From Dryocola sp036489025 (GTDB lineage: Bacteria; Pseudomonadota; Gammaproteobacteria; Enterobacterales; Enterobacteriaceae), in the NCBI GenBank assembly GCA_036489025.1, contig DASXGN010000014.1:31027-95026 (forward strand): 64,000 bases of DNA, given 5' to 3'. The translations under genes and the position numbers were made by a program. The notes beneath the pieces are model-generated. The model had not been told where the DNA came from. It did not search any database and worked only from the letters and a program-made list of their open reading frames with translations. The stretch's first letter is position 1; every line of letters starts with the position of its first letter. Positions 25,704 through 36,400 of this stretch are shown piece after piece.

Positions 25704-27179
25704 ATGACCGCAATGTCCGAGACAAACCCGATTCTGGCTACCTCAGCGCAGAGCATAGAAGCCTATCAGCAGGCTATCGCCCAGAGTAGCCAGGCCGTTG
25801 TGCAGTGGCTGCAGCAGCCCGAAATGTACCAGGGCAAAACCGTGGCCGAGCTGCGCGAGCGTATCAAGCTTGATTTTAATCCGCAGGGGCTGGGCAACCA
25901 GGCCGCCATCGAGCGCGCCGTTGAATACTTTTTAAAAGACAGCCTGTCGGTGCATCACCCGCAGTGCGTGGCGCACCTACACTGCCCGAGCCTGGTGATC
26001 AGCCAGGCTGCCGAAGTGCTGATTAACGCCACCAACCAAAGCATGGATTCCTGGGACCAAAGCCCGTCGGCCACGCTTATTGAAATTAAGCTTATCGAAT
26101 GGCTGCGCGCTCGGGTGGGCTACCAGCCCGGCGATGCGGGCGTGTTCACCAGCGGCGGCACCCAGAGCAACCTGATGGGCCTGATGCTGGCGCGCGATGC
26201 GTTCTTCGCGCGCCAGGGCCACTCCGTTCAGCAGGACGGGCTGGTGGGCAACCTGAGAAAAATCAAAGTGCTGTGTTCCGAGAACGCGCACTTCTCGGTG
26301 CAGAAAAATATGGCCCTGATGGGGCTGGGCTATCAGTCCGTCACGCTGGTTAAAACCGACCGCTTTGCGCGTATGGACGTGAACGATTTAGCCGAGAAAA
26401 TCGCCCAGGCTCAGGCCCGCGACGAGCAAATCCTCGCGATTGTCGCCACCGCTGGCACCACCGATGCGGGCGCTATCGATCCGCTGCGTGAGATAGCTGC
26501 GCTTGCGGCCCGGCACGATATTTGGGTGCACGTTGACGCGGCATGGGGCGGGGCGCTGCTGCTGTCTGAGCAATACCGCGACTACCTGGACGGTATCGAG
26601 CTGGTGGATTCCATCACCCTCGACTTCCACAAGCAGTTCTTCCAGACGATTAGCTGCGGCGCGTTCCTGCTTAAAGAGGCCCGCCACTATGAGCTGATGC
26701 GCTATCAGGCCGCCTACCTCAACTCCGAGTTTGACGAGGCGCAGGGCGTGCCGAATCTGGTTTCCAAATCGCTGCAAACCACGCGCCGCTTCGACGCGCT
26801 GAAGCTGTGGATGGGGCTGGAAGCGCTGGGGGAGAAGCAGTACGCGGCAATCATCGACAGCGGGGTGACGCTGGCCCGCCGGGTGGCGCACTACATCAGC
26901 GAACAGCCGATGCTGGAGCTGGTGATGGAGCCGCAGCTGGCAAGCGTGCTCTTCCGCTATCGCCCGCAGCGGGTGCAGGATGTGGCCGCAATCGCGCTGC
27001 TGAACCAGAAGATTGGCGATGCGCTGCTGGAGTCTGGCCGGGCTAACGTAGGCGTCACCGAGTTTGACGGCGTCACCTGCCTGAAAATGACGCTGCTTAA
27101 TCCAACGGTCAGCCTTGAAGATATTCAGGTTCTGTTGGCGCTGGTGGATAAGACGGCCCGGCAGCTGCTGGACGCATAG
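25704..27179 (+). CDS. ddc: L-2,4-diaminobutyrate decarboxylase
   Basis: A PLP group II decarboxylase that converts 2,4-diaminobutyrate to 1,3-diaminopropane. Typical motifs are TSGGTQSNLMGL, HVDAAWGGALLLS and the PLP lysine Lys310 in LDFHKQFF. The frame opens with GTG at 25695 right after the dat stop, but GTGGAG fits as the ribosome site for the ATG at 25704; ATG 25713 is another option. Length is about 491 residues, normal for the family. It is cotranscribed with dat and ends at a strong hairpin. Confidence 0.92.
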   Translation: MTAMSETNPILATSAQSIEAYQQAIAQSSQAVVQWLQQPEMYQGKTVAELRERIKLDFNPQGLGNQAAIERAVEYFLKDSLSVHHPQCVAHLHCPSLVISQAAEVLINATNQSMDSWDQSPSATLIEIKLIEWLRARVGYQPGDAGVFTSGGTQSNLMGLMLARDAFFARQGHSVQQDGLVGNLRKIKVLCSENAHFSVQKNMALMGLGYQSVTLVKTDRFARMDVNDLAEKIAQAQARDEQILAIVATAGTTDAGAIDPLREIAALAARHDIWVHVDAAWGGALLLSEQYRDYLDGIELVDSITLDFHKQFFQTISCGAFLLKEARHYELMRYQAAYLNSEFDEAQGVPNLVSKSLQTTRRFDALKLWMGLEALGEKQYAAIIDSGVTLARRVAHYISEQPMLELVMEPQLASVLFRYRPQRVQDVAAIALLNQKIGDALLESGRANVGVTEFDGVTCLKMTLLNPTVSLEDIQVLLALVDKTARQLLDA

Positions 27180-27205
27180 CCCGCAGATTCTGATTAATAA
27201 AATTT

Positions 27206-27235
27206 AAGCCGGTAGCATTTGCGTGCTACCGGCTT
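27206..27235 (+). terminator. terminator of dat-ddc
   Basis: AAGCCGGTAGCA pairs perfectly with TGCTACCGGCTT around a six-base loop, 27 bases after the ddc stop. The downstream run is short (TATTA), so it is a moderate intrinsic terminator. Confidence 0.75.
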
Positions 27236-27316
27236 TATTACATCCTTAAATCCGAATAATTGCGCTGCGGATATATTAGGTAAAATATCAGCTGAGCGTG
27301 CAAATTAATTCCACAC

Positions 27317-27364
27317 AAACATTGTCGCTGCTTTTTTTAATTAAAAAAAGCAGCGACAATGTTT
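27317..27364. repeat. 48-base perfect palindrome upstream of mqo
   Basis: Bases 27317-27340 are the exact reverse complement of 27341-27364, without a spacer. The arms contain ACATTGTCGCTGC followed by seven T, and then the mirror. It lies about 100 bases upstream of mqo and 82 bases after the ddc terminator. As RNA it would form a long hairpin, but no T-run follows the outer arm, so it is not a standard terminator. Confidence 0.85.
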
Positions 27365-27462
27365 ATAAGGTTAATTTTATTTGTGAATGAAATTTTAAAT
27401 TTTCGTAAAATTGCGCTAGCATAGATTCACTTATTTCATTTCTGCTAAGTAATATTCCCGTT

Positions 27463-29121
27463 ATGACCACAGTTAATAAAGCAATTATTTCCCTGACGAC
27501 GCTCGCGCTGTTCGTCAGCTCCGCCGGCTGGGCGAAAGACGAAGCCACCCCAAAAACCGACTTCCTGCTGATTGGCGGCGGCATCATGAGCGCCTCACTG
27601 GGCACCTGGCTTGAAGAGCTTCAGCCTGACTGGAAGCAGGTGATGGTGGAAAAACTCGACGGCGTCGCCCTGGAATCCTCCAACGGCTGGAATAACGCCG
27701 GCACCGGCCACTCTGCAAATATGGAATTGAACTATACGCCGGAACGTCCGGACGGCTCGATTGACGTCAGCAAGGCGCTGGATATTAACGAACAGTTCAT
27801 GATCTCCCGCCAGTTCTGGTCGGCGCAGGTTAAGCGCGGTATTTTGAACGATCCCCACGCCTTTATTAACTCCACGCCGCACATGAGCTTTGTCTGGGGC
27901 GATAAGAACGTTAACTACCTTGAAAAACGTTATGCCGCTCTGCAGCAAACAACGCTTTTCCAGGGGATGAAATTCTCCACCGATCGTCAGCAAATTAAGC
28001 AGTGGGCTCCGCTGGTGATGGAAGGGCGGGATGCTAATCAGAAAGTTGCCGCGACCTGGACGCCGGTCGGCACCGACGTTAACTATGGCGAAATAACCCG
28101 CCAGCTGATTGGCAGCCTGAAGAAAAATAAAAACTTCACGCTGCAAACCTCTGCCGAAGTGACGGATTTCAAACGTAACGAAGACAATTCGTGGCACGTG
28201 ACCATCAAAGATGTGAACAGCGGCGACGAGCACGCGATTGATGCGAAATACGTGTTTATCGGTGCAGGCGGCGGGGCGCTGAAGCTGCTGCAAAAAACCG
28301 GCATCCCCGAAGCGGATAATTACGCCGGTTTCCCGGTGGGGGGTTCCTTCCTGATGACCGAAAACCCGGCAATTACCAGCCAGCATAGGCAAAAAGTGTA
28401 CGGCCAGGCCTCGGTGGGCGCGCCGCCGATGTCCGTGCCGCATATTGATGCGCGCTTTATCGACGGCAAACGCGTGGTGCTGTTCGGGCCGTTCGCGACC
28501 TTCTCCACTAAGTTCCTTAAAAACGGCTCCATCTTCGATCTGCTGAGCACCACGACCACCAGCAACTTTATGCCGATGACCGACGTGGGGCTGGATAACT
28601 TCGATCTGGTGAAATACCTAATTAGCCAGGTGCTGCTGAGCGATGAAGATCGTTTTGCCGCGCTGAAGGAATACTATCCGGGCGCGCGTCAGGAAGACTG
28701 GAAGCTGATTCAGGCCGGGCAGCGCGTGCAGATCATCAAAAAAGACGCGGATAAAGGCGGCGTGCTAAAGCTGGGGACCGAAGTGGTTGTCGATAAGCAG
28801 AAGACGATTTCTGCGCTGCTGGGCGCCTCACCGGGTGCATCAACCGCCGCGCCGATTACCCTGAACGTCATTAAACAGATGTTCCCGGAGCAGTTCAGCT
28901 CTCCGGAATGGCAAAGCAAAATTCACCAGCTTGTGCCGAGCTACGGCCAAAAGCTCAACGACAACGCCGCGCTGACCCAGCAGGTCTGGAATGATACGGC
29001 GGCCACGCTGAAGCTGACCAAACCGCCGGTGATTGAGATGAGAACGCAGGCGGCAGAGCCTGCCGCTAAACCAGCGGAGCCGAAAAAGGAAGACTCTCCG
29101 CAGCACGACATGGCGCTGTAA
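27463..29121 (+). CDS. mqo: malate:quinone oxidoreductase
   Basis: An FAD enzyme of the cytoplasmic membrane that oxidises malate to oxaloacetate and reduces quinones, bypassing NAD-linked malate dehydrogenase. The dinucleotide motif LIGGGIMSASLGTWL lies at residues 26-40, followed by SSNGWNNAGTGHSANMELNY and the C-terminal GASPGASTAAP. The 552 residues compare with 548 in E. coli. As in E. coli, a hydrophobic signal-like N-terminus (FVSSAGWAKDEA) precedes the FAD domain. The ribosome site is weak. The tail after residue 525 is Ala/Pro/Lys-rich. This is the last core metabolic gene before the virulence-type island. Confidence 0.95.
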   Translation: MTTVNKAIISLTTLALFVSSAGWAKDEATPKTDFLLIGGGIMSASLGTWLEELQPDWKQVMVEKLDGVALESSNGWNNAGTGHSANMELNYTPERPDGSIDVSKALDINEQFMISRQFWSAQVKRGILNDPHAFINSTPHMSFVWGDKNVNYLEKRYAALQQTTLFQGMKFSTDRQQIKQWAPLVMEGRDANQKVAATWTPVGTDVNYGEITRQLIGSLKKNKNFTLQTSAEVTDFKRNEDNSWHVTIKDVNSGDEHAIDAKYVFIGAGGGALKLLQKTGIPEADNYAGFPVGGSFLMTENPAITSQHRQKVYGQASVGAPPMSVPHIDARFIDGKRVVLFGPFATFSTKFLKNGSIFDLLSTTTTSNFMPMTDVGLDNFDLVKYLISQVLLSDEDRFAALKEYYPGARQEDWKLIQAGQRVQIIKKDADKGGVLKLGTEVVVDKQKTISALLGASPGASTAAPITLNVIKQMFPEQFSSPEWQSKIHQLVPSYGQKLNDNAALTQQVWNDTAATLKLTKPPVIEMRTQAAEPAAKPAEPKKEDSPQHDMAL

Positions 29122-29140
29122 GCCCGCCATATTGCAAAAC

Positions 29141-29170
29141 AAAAAAACCACGCTGACGCGTGGTTTTTTT
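29141..29170 (+). terminator. terminator of mqo
   Basis: Seven A, CCACGC, a TGAC loop, GCGTGG and seven T: a textbook bidirectional Rho-independent terminator 20 bases after the stop. Confidence 0.92.
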
Positions 29171-29337
29171 ACGGCTGCAATCCGGATTCAACCGCATAGT
29201 CATTGGTATTTCGTAATCCTAAAAGCGCGGGTTATATTCACATGGATTATCGTTTTTTTATATCTTGCGCATTTGGATGTTGATATAAAACGGCCTGGTA
29301 CAGGTTATTAATTTCCAACATAAAGGCTTACATAACG

Positions 29338-30138
29338 ATGAGTGGTATATTTTCATGTTTTACCCGGCAGTCGCCGGTCGATACTTTACAGGCTTTTCAG
29401 AACAGCGTTGAAAAAGCGGCTGACAAAGGGCGGATTAGCACTTCAAACCTGGATAAGCTGCTTAAAACCGTTCAGAACTCTCCTGAGCAAATGACGATTA
29501 ATCAATACCGACAAATTCAGGATAAAGTCCAAATACTGGACTCCGTGCTGATAAAACAAGATTCAGCAAAGTATGAGCAGAAAAATGCCAAAATTACCGA
29601 GGCGTACAACCTGGTAAGCCAGAAACTGACCCCTGAAGCAAAAATAGCCCGTGCCTGGGAGGCAAAACAGGGTTATACCGACGAAATTAAGAGGGCGCTA
29701 GACACGGTTAAGACAAACATGCCGCAACTGAAGCTCAGCGTAGTTGAGGCAAGAGAGAGGGTCAATTCGACGGTAGCAAACCTGCCCACGAAAGAGTCTC
29801 AGCAAAAGGCACGGGAGCTTATTTCCAGCCAACATTATTCAGCGTTTGGTAAAGATGCGGCTATCACCGATAGCTTGTTCCCGTCGCAGACGAAGCAAGT
29901 TGAAAGGAGAAATGGTTTTCGTGAACAGAAGTTTGACCATCCTGATAAATCAAAGTGGACATCTCTTGAGAGCAAATCAAGGCAGCTGGCAGAAGTAAAA
30001 TTGGAGCTAAATGCAGCGAAGACACTCCTTAATCACGCCGATAACTTTTCCTTTAATAAGCCGGACAGCACGGGCAAGCTTGAGCTCACTGCACACCAAA
30101 AGGAACTGCTGAAATTTGCACGGCAAATAACAAGCTAA
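29338..30138 (+). CDS. orphan coiled-coil protein at island edge, possible secreted effector
   Basis: A 266-residue, Lys/Gln/Ser-rich, mostly helical protein with no membrane segment and no family I recognise. The N-terminus MSGIFSCFTRQS is followed by helical stretches such as QIQDKVQILDSVL. Base composition is lower in GC than the core genes to the left. The ribosome site is weak. It lies alone between mqo and the giant adhesin gene, with about 170 bases before it and 320 after. Its place near the type III secretion genes and its helical Ser-rich N-terminus make an effector role possible, but nothing in the sequence proves it. Confidence 0.55.
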   Translation: MSGIFSCFTRQSPVDTLQAFQNSVEKAADKGRISTSNLDKLLKTVQNSPEQMTINQYRQIQDKVQILDSVLIKQDSAKYEQKNAKITEAYNLVSQKLTPEAKIARAWEAKQGYTDEIKRALDTVKTNMPQLKLSVVEARERVNSTVANLPTKESQQKARELISSQHYSAFGKDAAITDSLFPSQTKQVERRNGFREQKFDHPDKSKWTSLESKSRQLAEVKLELNAAKTLLNHADNFSFNKPDSTGKLELTAHQKELLKFARQITS

Positions 30139-30460
30139 ATATATTAAATTAGTTATATAGTAAAAATTCAATTTAACAGTCGCTGGAATTTAGTCTGGCG
30201 GCTGTCTCAATTCTTCTGAGCCTTATCTGGTATCTGTCATTTTAGCCTTGTGAATTTCACACCCTGGCGCGGTGAAGCGTTTTTTGGAAGTCCTGTTAAC
30301 TCTGAATATGTCATCATTTCCTCACCTGTTCCGTGCGTTGGAATATCTCCCCGGCGAGGGGGTTTTGTCGTGCCTGATGGATGGCCCGCCTCTCCAGTAT
30401 ATGTATTGATTCTTAATTCATTCAACCATCGAAAGATGAGTTTTTCTGTGGAGCTTATTT
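30139..30460. other. leader region of the giant adhesin gene
   Basis: This stretch of about 320 bases has an AT-rich beginning and a more GC-rich block at 30250-30400. A plus-strand frame from 30250 overlaps the adhesin start and reads protein-like around RRGGFVVPDGWPASPVY. It lacks a good ribosome site and is not called as a gene. The adhesin promoter must lie in this region, but no clear hexamer pair stands out. Confidence 0.4.
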
Positions 30461-33400
30461 GTGAAGAATGCCTGTCGGGACACGCTCCCGTTTCATATTA
30501 AAATTTTTGCCTGGTTGAATATCGGTATCCAGACCGTATTTCCGCTGACCGCAGCATTTACACCAATAATGGCGGGAGCAGGAAGCGATACCCGCTTTTT
30601 GCAGGACAGGCAACAAAGTGTTCTTCAGACAAGCGTCTATATCCTTTCGGGGGGGGAAACGACTGCGTCCGTGGCCGCGAAGTTTAATATAAGCCCGGCC
30701 GCACTGCGAAAGATGAATCAGTTACGCACCTTTGCGCACGGCTTTGACAATCTTCAGCCGGGTGATGAACTTGATGTGCCGCTGGTCGCGCTGCCGAAAG
30801 TTCACTGGGATATTGCGCCGTCTGCATCTGGAGACAGGAGCGAGGACAGAAAGGCTCAGCAGCAAAAAATAGCGAGCTTTGCTACCCAGACCGGGGGATG
30901 GCTGGCGAACCATCCTGATGGGGATACCACGGCCTCCCTGGTGCGGGGAGCGGTGACCGGCGCGGCGAGTAGCGAAGTGCAGCAGTGGCTGAGCCAGTTC
31001 GGCACCGCCCGGGTTCAACTGGGGGCAGACAGCCATTTCTCATTAGAAAACTCACAGTTAGACCTGCTGATCCCCTGGTATGAGCAAAAGAACTCGCTGT
31101 TTTTCACCCAGAGCAGCCTCCACCGTACCGACGATCGCACCCAGGGAAACCTTGGCGTGGGCTACCGCTGGTTTACAAAAGCATGGATGGTGGGCGGCAA
31201 CACCTTCGTAGACTATGATTTTTCGCGCAATCATGCGCGTACAGGTCTTGGCGTTGAATACTGGCGCGATTTCGTGAAGCTCGGCGTCAATAGCTATTAT
31301 CGCCTGACGAGCTGGAAGACCTCTCCGGATCTGGAAGATTATGAAGAGCGTCCGGCGAACGGTTGGGATCTTCGTGCTCAGGCCTGGCTGCCAGCGCTGC
31401 CGCAGCTGGGAGGAAAGCTGATTTACGAGCAGTACTACGGCAGTGAGGTGGCGCTGTTTGGCAAAGATAGCCGTCAGCGCGATCCTCATGCCATGACGGC
31501 CGGCATTAACTACACTCCGGTTCCATTGCTGACATTGAGCGCCGAACAGCGCCAGGGAAAGGCAGGAGAGAGCGATACCCGTTTCGGGGTTGAGATGAGC
31601 TATCGGCTGGGCGTGCCCTGGTCGCAACAGATCGATCCGGAAGCGGTGGCGGCAACGCGTAGCCTCGCAGGCAGCCGCTATGATCTGGTTGAGCGTAACA
31701 ACAACATCGTACTTGAGTACCGTAAGAAAGAAGTTATTCGCCTGAAAACGGCTGACCTGGTCACGGGCTATGCCGGAGAACAGAAGTCGCTGGGCGTATC
31801 GGTAACCAGTAAGTACGGGCTGGAACGCATCGACTGGTCGGCCGCGCCGCTTATTCTTGCTGGCGGGAAGATAGTACAGCGTGGCGACGGCTGGACGGTC
31901 GTCCTCCCTGACAGAAAGGCGGGAGCAGATGCCGTCAACAGTTATACCCTCAGCGCCGTTGCGGTGGATAAAAAGGGGAACGTTTCCGGGCGGGCAGATA
32001 CCCAGGTCACGGTAACCCAGGCGGCTATCGATATCGGCAAAAGCACGCTGACGCCCGGCACACTTAGCCTCCCGGCAGACGGTAAAGCGCAGGGTCAGCT
32101 GCTGCTTAAGGTCAACGACGGCGACGGAAAACCGGTGGATATCGCCGCCGATGAAATCACTCTGGAAAGAGTATCAAAGCTTCGCGGGAGCAGCGGCGCG
32201 ACGGTAACTGCTTTTACCCGTAAAGCCGCGGGCGAATACGGGGCGACGCTGACCGCGGGTACTCTGCCGGAGGCGTTTGAGCTGGTCCCTTCCGCGCGTA
32301 ATGCACGGTTCCCATCGGCAAGCGTAGTGCTCACCGCCGACAGCGCTACCGCCATGCTGGACTCTCTGTCGGTGGTGAACGATCGCGCCATCGCCGATGG
32401 CGCTGCGCAAAATACCGTCAAAGCGAGGGTGGTAGATGCTCAAAATAACCCCGTCCCGGGCCAAAACGTCGCCTTTAGCGTCGGGAACGAGGCTTCCGTT
32501 GCCGCCTCGATGACGACCGAGAAAGACGGCAGCGTCCTTGTCCCTGTCACCAGCACCCGTGCGGGAGAGGCCACGCTTACGGCGAATATTAACGGCAAGG
32601 GCAATAAAGAGGTCAGGCTCATCTTCCGTCCGGACCAGAATACGGCTCATATCGTTGAAAAGGATCTGAGCGTTCTGCCGGATATCTCCGTGGCGGATGG
32701 GAAAATTGCAAAAACGGTGAGCGCAAAAGTAACCGATGCTCAGGGAAATCCTGTTCCGGATGTGCTGGTCACCTTCAGCGCAGACAATCATGCCAGCGTG
32801 GCACAAAAAGCGGTTAAGGCCGACGCGCAGGGACGCGCCAGCACTCAACTTACCAGCGTGACCGCCGGAATTGCGCGCGTGACGGCCAGCGTCAATCAAA
32901 CTCCAACCGTGCGAGACACCACGTTTATCGGCGATGGTACAACGGCGCTCGTTGCGGCAGTCAGGGCGGGACAGGCCGCGGGCGTTGCCGACGGTAAAAC
33001 GGCCGCCGTGTTCCGCGCGCTGATTAAGGATCAGAACGGAAATCCACTGCCTGGGATCCCCGTCGACTGGAAGTCTGACAAGGACGGGAGTCTTGTTATT
33101 TTCAGCCAGGGTCAGACGTTGACCGACGATCGGGGCATCGCTGAAACAGCAATAACCAGCATCCGTGCCTATAACAACGTCATTGTTACAGCGTCGACCA
33201 ACGCTTCGGCGGGTCATGCAGAGCCGTTTACCTTTGTCGCGGATCGACAAAATCCCGTCATTGCCCAATTCACCAGTGATAAAAAGACATTGACGGCAAA
33301 CGGCAGCGATGCCGCCACTTTGACCGTGAAGGTTGAAGATGCGAACGGCAATCCGCTGTCAGGGATAAACATCAATCTTGCCAGCAAAGAAGGCGCGGTG

Positions 33401-36400
33401 GCGGTGCCGTCGCGGCTGATGTCCGATGCGGGAGGCGTTGCGACTGCCATACTAACCACGCTGCGTGCCGGAGACGTCACCGTCTCTGCCAGCCTGGAGA
33501 ACGGGTCGGATAAAACGCTTTCTCTGCAGGCCATGGCCGATACGCAAACCGCTTCCGTTATCGTCAAGCCAGATGTGTCATTTGCCACCGCCGGGCAGCC
33601 TTCGCCCGTAACGCTTACGGCCGTGGTGACGGATGCACAGAACAATCCGTTGTCTGACACCAGCGTAGCATGGCAGGCGGACCATAATCAGCTCAACGGC
33701 GCGGTGACCGTCACCAACGCAAAAGGCGAGGCCCTGGTGGCACTCTCCGGTACGCAAGCGGCCATCACCACGGTGACCGCCGTGCTTTACAACGGAAAAA
33801 AAGGTTCGGCTCAGGTGACATTCGGGCCGGGGAACCCGGCGCAGGGGCACAGTACGCTGACGGTAACGCCGCAGTCCATTACGGCTGATGGTAAATCAAC
33901 CGCGCTGGCCACGCTTTTATTAAGAGATCAATGGGATAACCCCGTTGCCGTGCAGCCTGTTAACTGGCATGCGGAGAAGCAGTCGGGTATCAGTTTTGAT
34001 GCCAGAGAGCTGGGCAATGGGCTCTACCAGGCTAACGTTATCGGCACCAAAGAAGGGGCCTGGAATCTTTTCGCGCAGAGTGGGAACGTGAATTTGCAAA
34101 CCGTGCTGGGTTTGCTGGCCAGCCAGGATTCTGCGCTGGTGGACAGCGTGTCCCTGTCCGGCAGCGATACGGCAAAAGCGGACGGCGTTGAAACGGTTAT
34201 GCTTCGCGCACAGGTTAAAGATAAAAATGGCAATACAAAGTTAAAAGGCCTGACGGTGGGCTGGGATACCAGTCTCGGGACGCTCTCTTCACACCTGAGC
34301 CAGACGGATGAAAACGGGGTGGCTGAAATAAAGCTCAGCAGTCGATTTGCAGGGCTGGCTCAGGTATCCGCCATGCTGGGAGGCAGCACGTCGGTTGATG
34401 CGGATAAAAAAATTACGTTTACGGCGGGCGCTATCAGCGCGGATAAATCCTCAGTCAGCCTTTCTCCGGCCAGCATTATTGCAGAAAGAGAGCGTGCAAC
34501 CCTCCGCGTGACCGCCAGAGATGCGCAGGGAAATCTGCTTTCCGGCCTGGATAGAAACATTACCCTGAATTTTTCTGTCGATCTGGTGATGAGCGTCTCC
34601 ACGTTTACCGAGGTCTCAAACGGCGTATACGAGACAACAGTCACCGGCAAAAAAGCCGGTACAGCTGAAATCTCCGCTCTGATCGATGGCAAAGAAATCG
34701 CCCGTAAGGTCAACCTCACCCTCAGGGCAGACAATGATTCTGCGATGGTGTCAGGCAGCATTCAGGTCACGCCGCCGTCAGCCGTGGTGGGTGACATAGT
34801 CACCTACCGTGCCGTTCTCACGGATAAAAACGATAACGTGCTTGGCGCGGGCATCCCGGTGACCTGGAGTGCCAATGAGGGCAGCAAGCTTGAGGCGCAG
34901 GTTACCCAAACTGATTCCTCCGGCACGGCCCAGGTCACGCTGACGCGGCTGAGAGCAGGGACTGCAAAAGTGCAGATCGTTCTGCCGTCGGGCACCGTAA
35001 GCGCACCGGACGTGATTTTCAGCCCCGGCAGTGCCGATGAAAGCCGCTCTGAGCTAACGCTGTCCCCCTCCGTCATCGTGGCAGGGAAAGAGACGGCCAC
35101 GCTTGCACTGTTGCTGCGTGATAAAAATGGAAACCTTCTGGCCGATCGGAACGTGAGCGGCAGCAGCGATAACGCGGCGGTCAGCATTGGTGCAAGCCAG
35201 CAAAGCGCCAACGCGGCCGGCCTGTATGCCATGACGGTCAGCGGTATCAAAGCGGGCAGCGCGACGCTGTCGGTGAAGGTCGAGGATAAAACGTTCGCTC
35301 AGACCAGGGTATTGACGGTGAAAGGTAACACGGAAAGCTGGAAATTCACCGGCGTTGTACCAGACCGGACGAGCATGGTGGCAGGGGAGGCGAAAGGCGT
35401 GACTTACAGCGCAACCGTCACCGATGCGCTGGGGAACAGGCTGCCGGGCGTGGTGGTATCGTGGCAGCTGCAGGGGCAGGCGGAAAGCTATCCGCCCACC
35501 TCCCGCACCGATGAAAATGGGACAGCGAAGGTTACCGTGACCAGCCACACCGCCGGTCTCCTGCAAATGACGGCCTGGCTGGATGAAAACAACCACCGGC
35601 AGGCCGACGGGGTGACGGTGCTGCCAGCAGAGATGGACGGCGCCCGCTCCACCTTTGACGCGAATAAAACGACCATCGGGTCAGACGGTAAAGAAGCCGT
35701 TAAGCTTACCGTTCATCTTGAAGACCGGTATGGCAACACCCTTCCCGGGCAGAGCGTAAAAATTACCGGGGCTGAAACGCTGCCAGGTTTTACCCTGACG
35801 GCCGTCGTGGAGACAGGCGACGGAAACTATACGGCGCAGGGAACCTCAACCGCCAAGGGCGAAGCCACGCTGGGTGCTGCGGCGGGCAATAAAAAGGTGG
35901 GCGGTGATATCAACGTCACCGTCGGCGCCATCACGCCGGATTTGAGGTTTGCCAACGCACAGCAATCAGCGGTGTACACGAAAAATTATCTGGCGTCACA
36001 GCCTGTGGAAGGGATGCCGTCGGGCGTTCAGCAAATATGGTCCAGTTCCGATCCTGACGTGGCCAAAGTGGACGGTAATTCCGGGAAGGTCACTCTGCTG
36101 AAATCGGGCAAAGTCAAAGTCACGGTCTATACCCCTGGGAATACGCAATATAACCCTGCGATGGCCTCCTATGAACTCAACGTCAATAGGGCCGATCCGA
36201 AGCTGAAAGCGGGCGAGGGAAATCCCATCACGGCAACGTGGGCCGACGGCAAAAGCTACAGCATCCGTGCCACCTTCGACAATACCGATGTCGGCAGTGA
36301 ACTTATTGCCACCTACGAATCCAGCGACAACGGCGTGGTGTCGGTCGATTCGGTTGGCATGCTGAAAGCCGTTAAACCGGGCATCACAAAGGTCAGCGTC

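Noticed and set aside
32174..33268. 364-residue minus-strand frame inside the adhesin gene
   Set aside because: Antisense to the Big_1 repeats and rich in His and Arg; a repeat-derived shadow.
32000..35900. Possible CRISPR or DNA repeat array within the adhesin
   Set aside because: The periodic signal is protein-level Ig-domain repetition of about 100 residues with diverged DNA, not short direct repeats with spacers. No CRISPR array was seen anywhere in the window.
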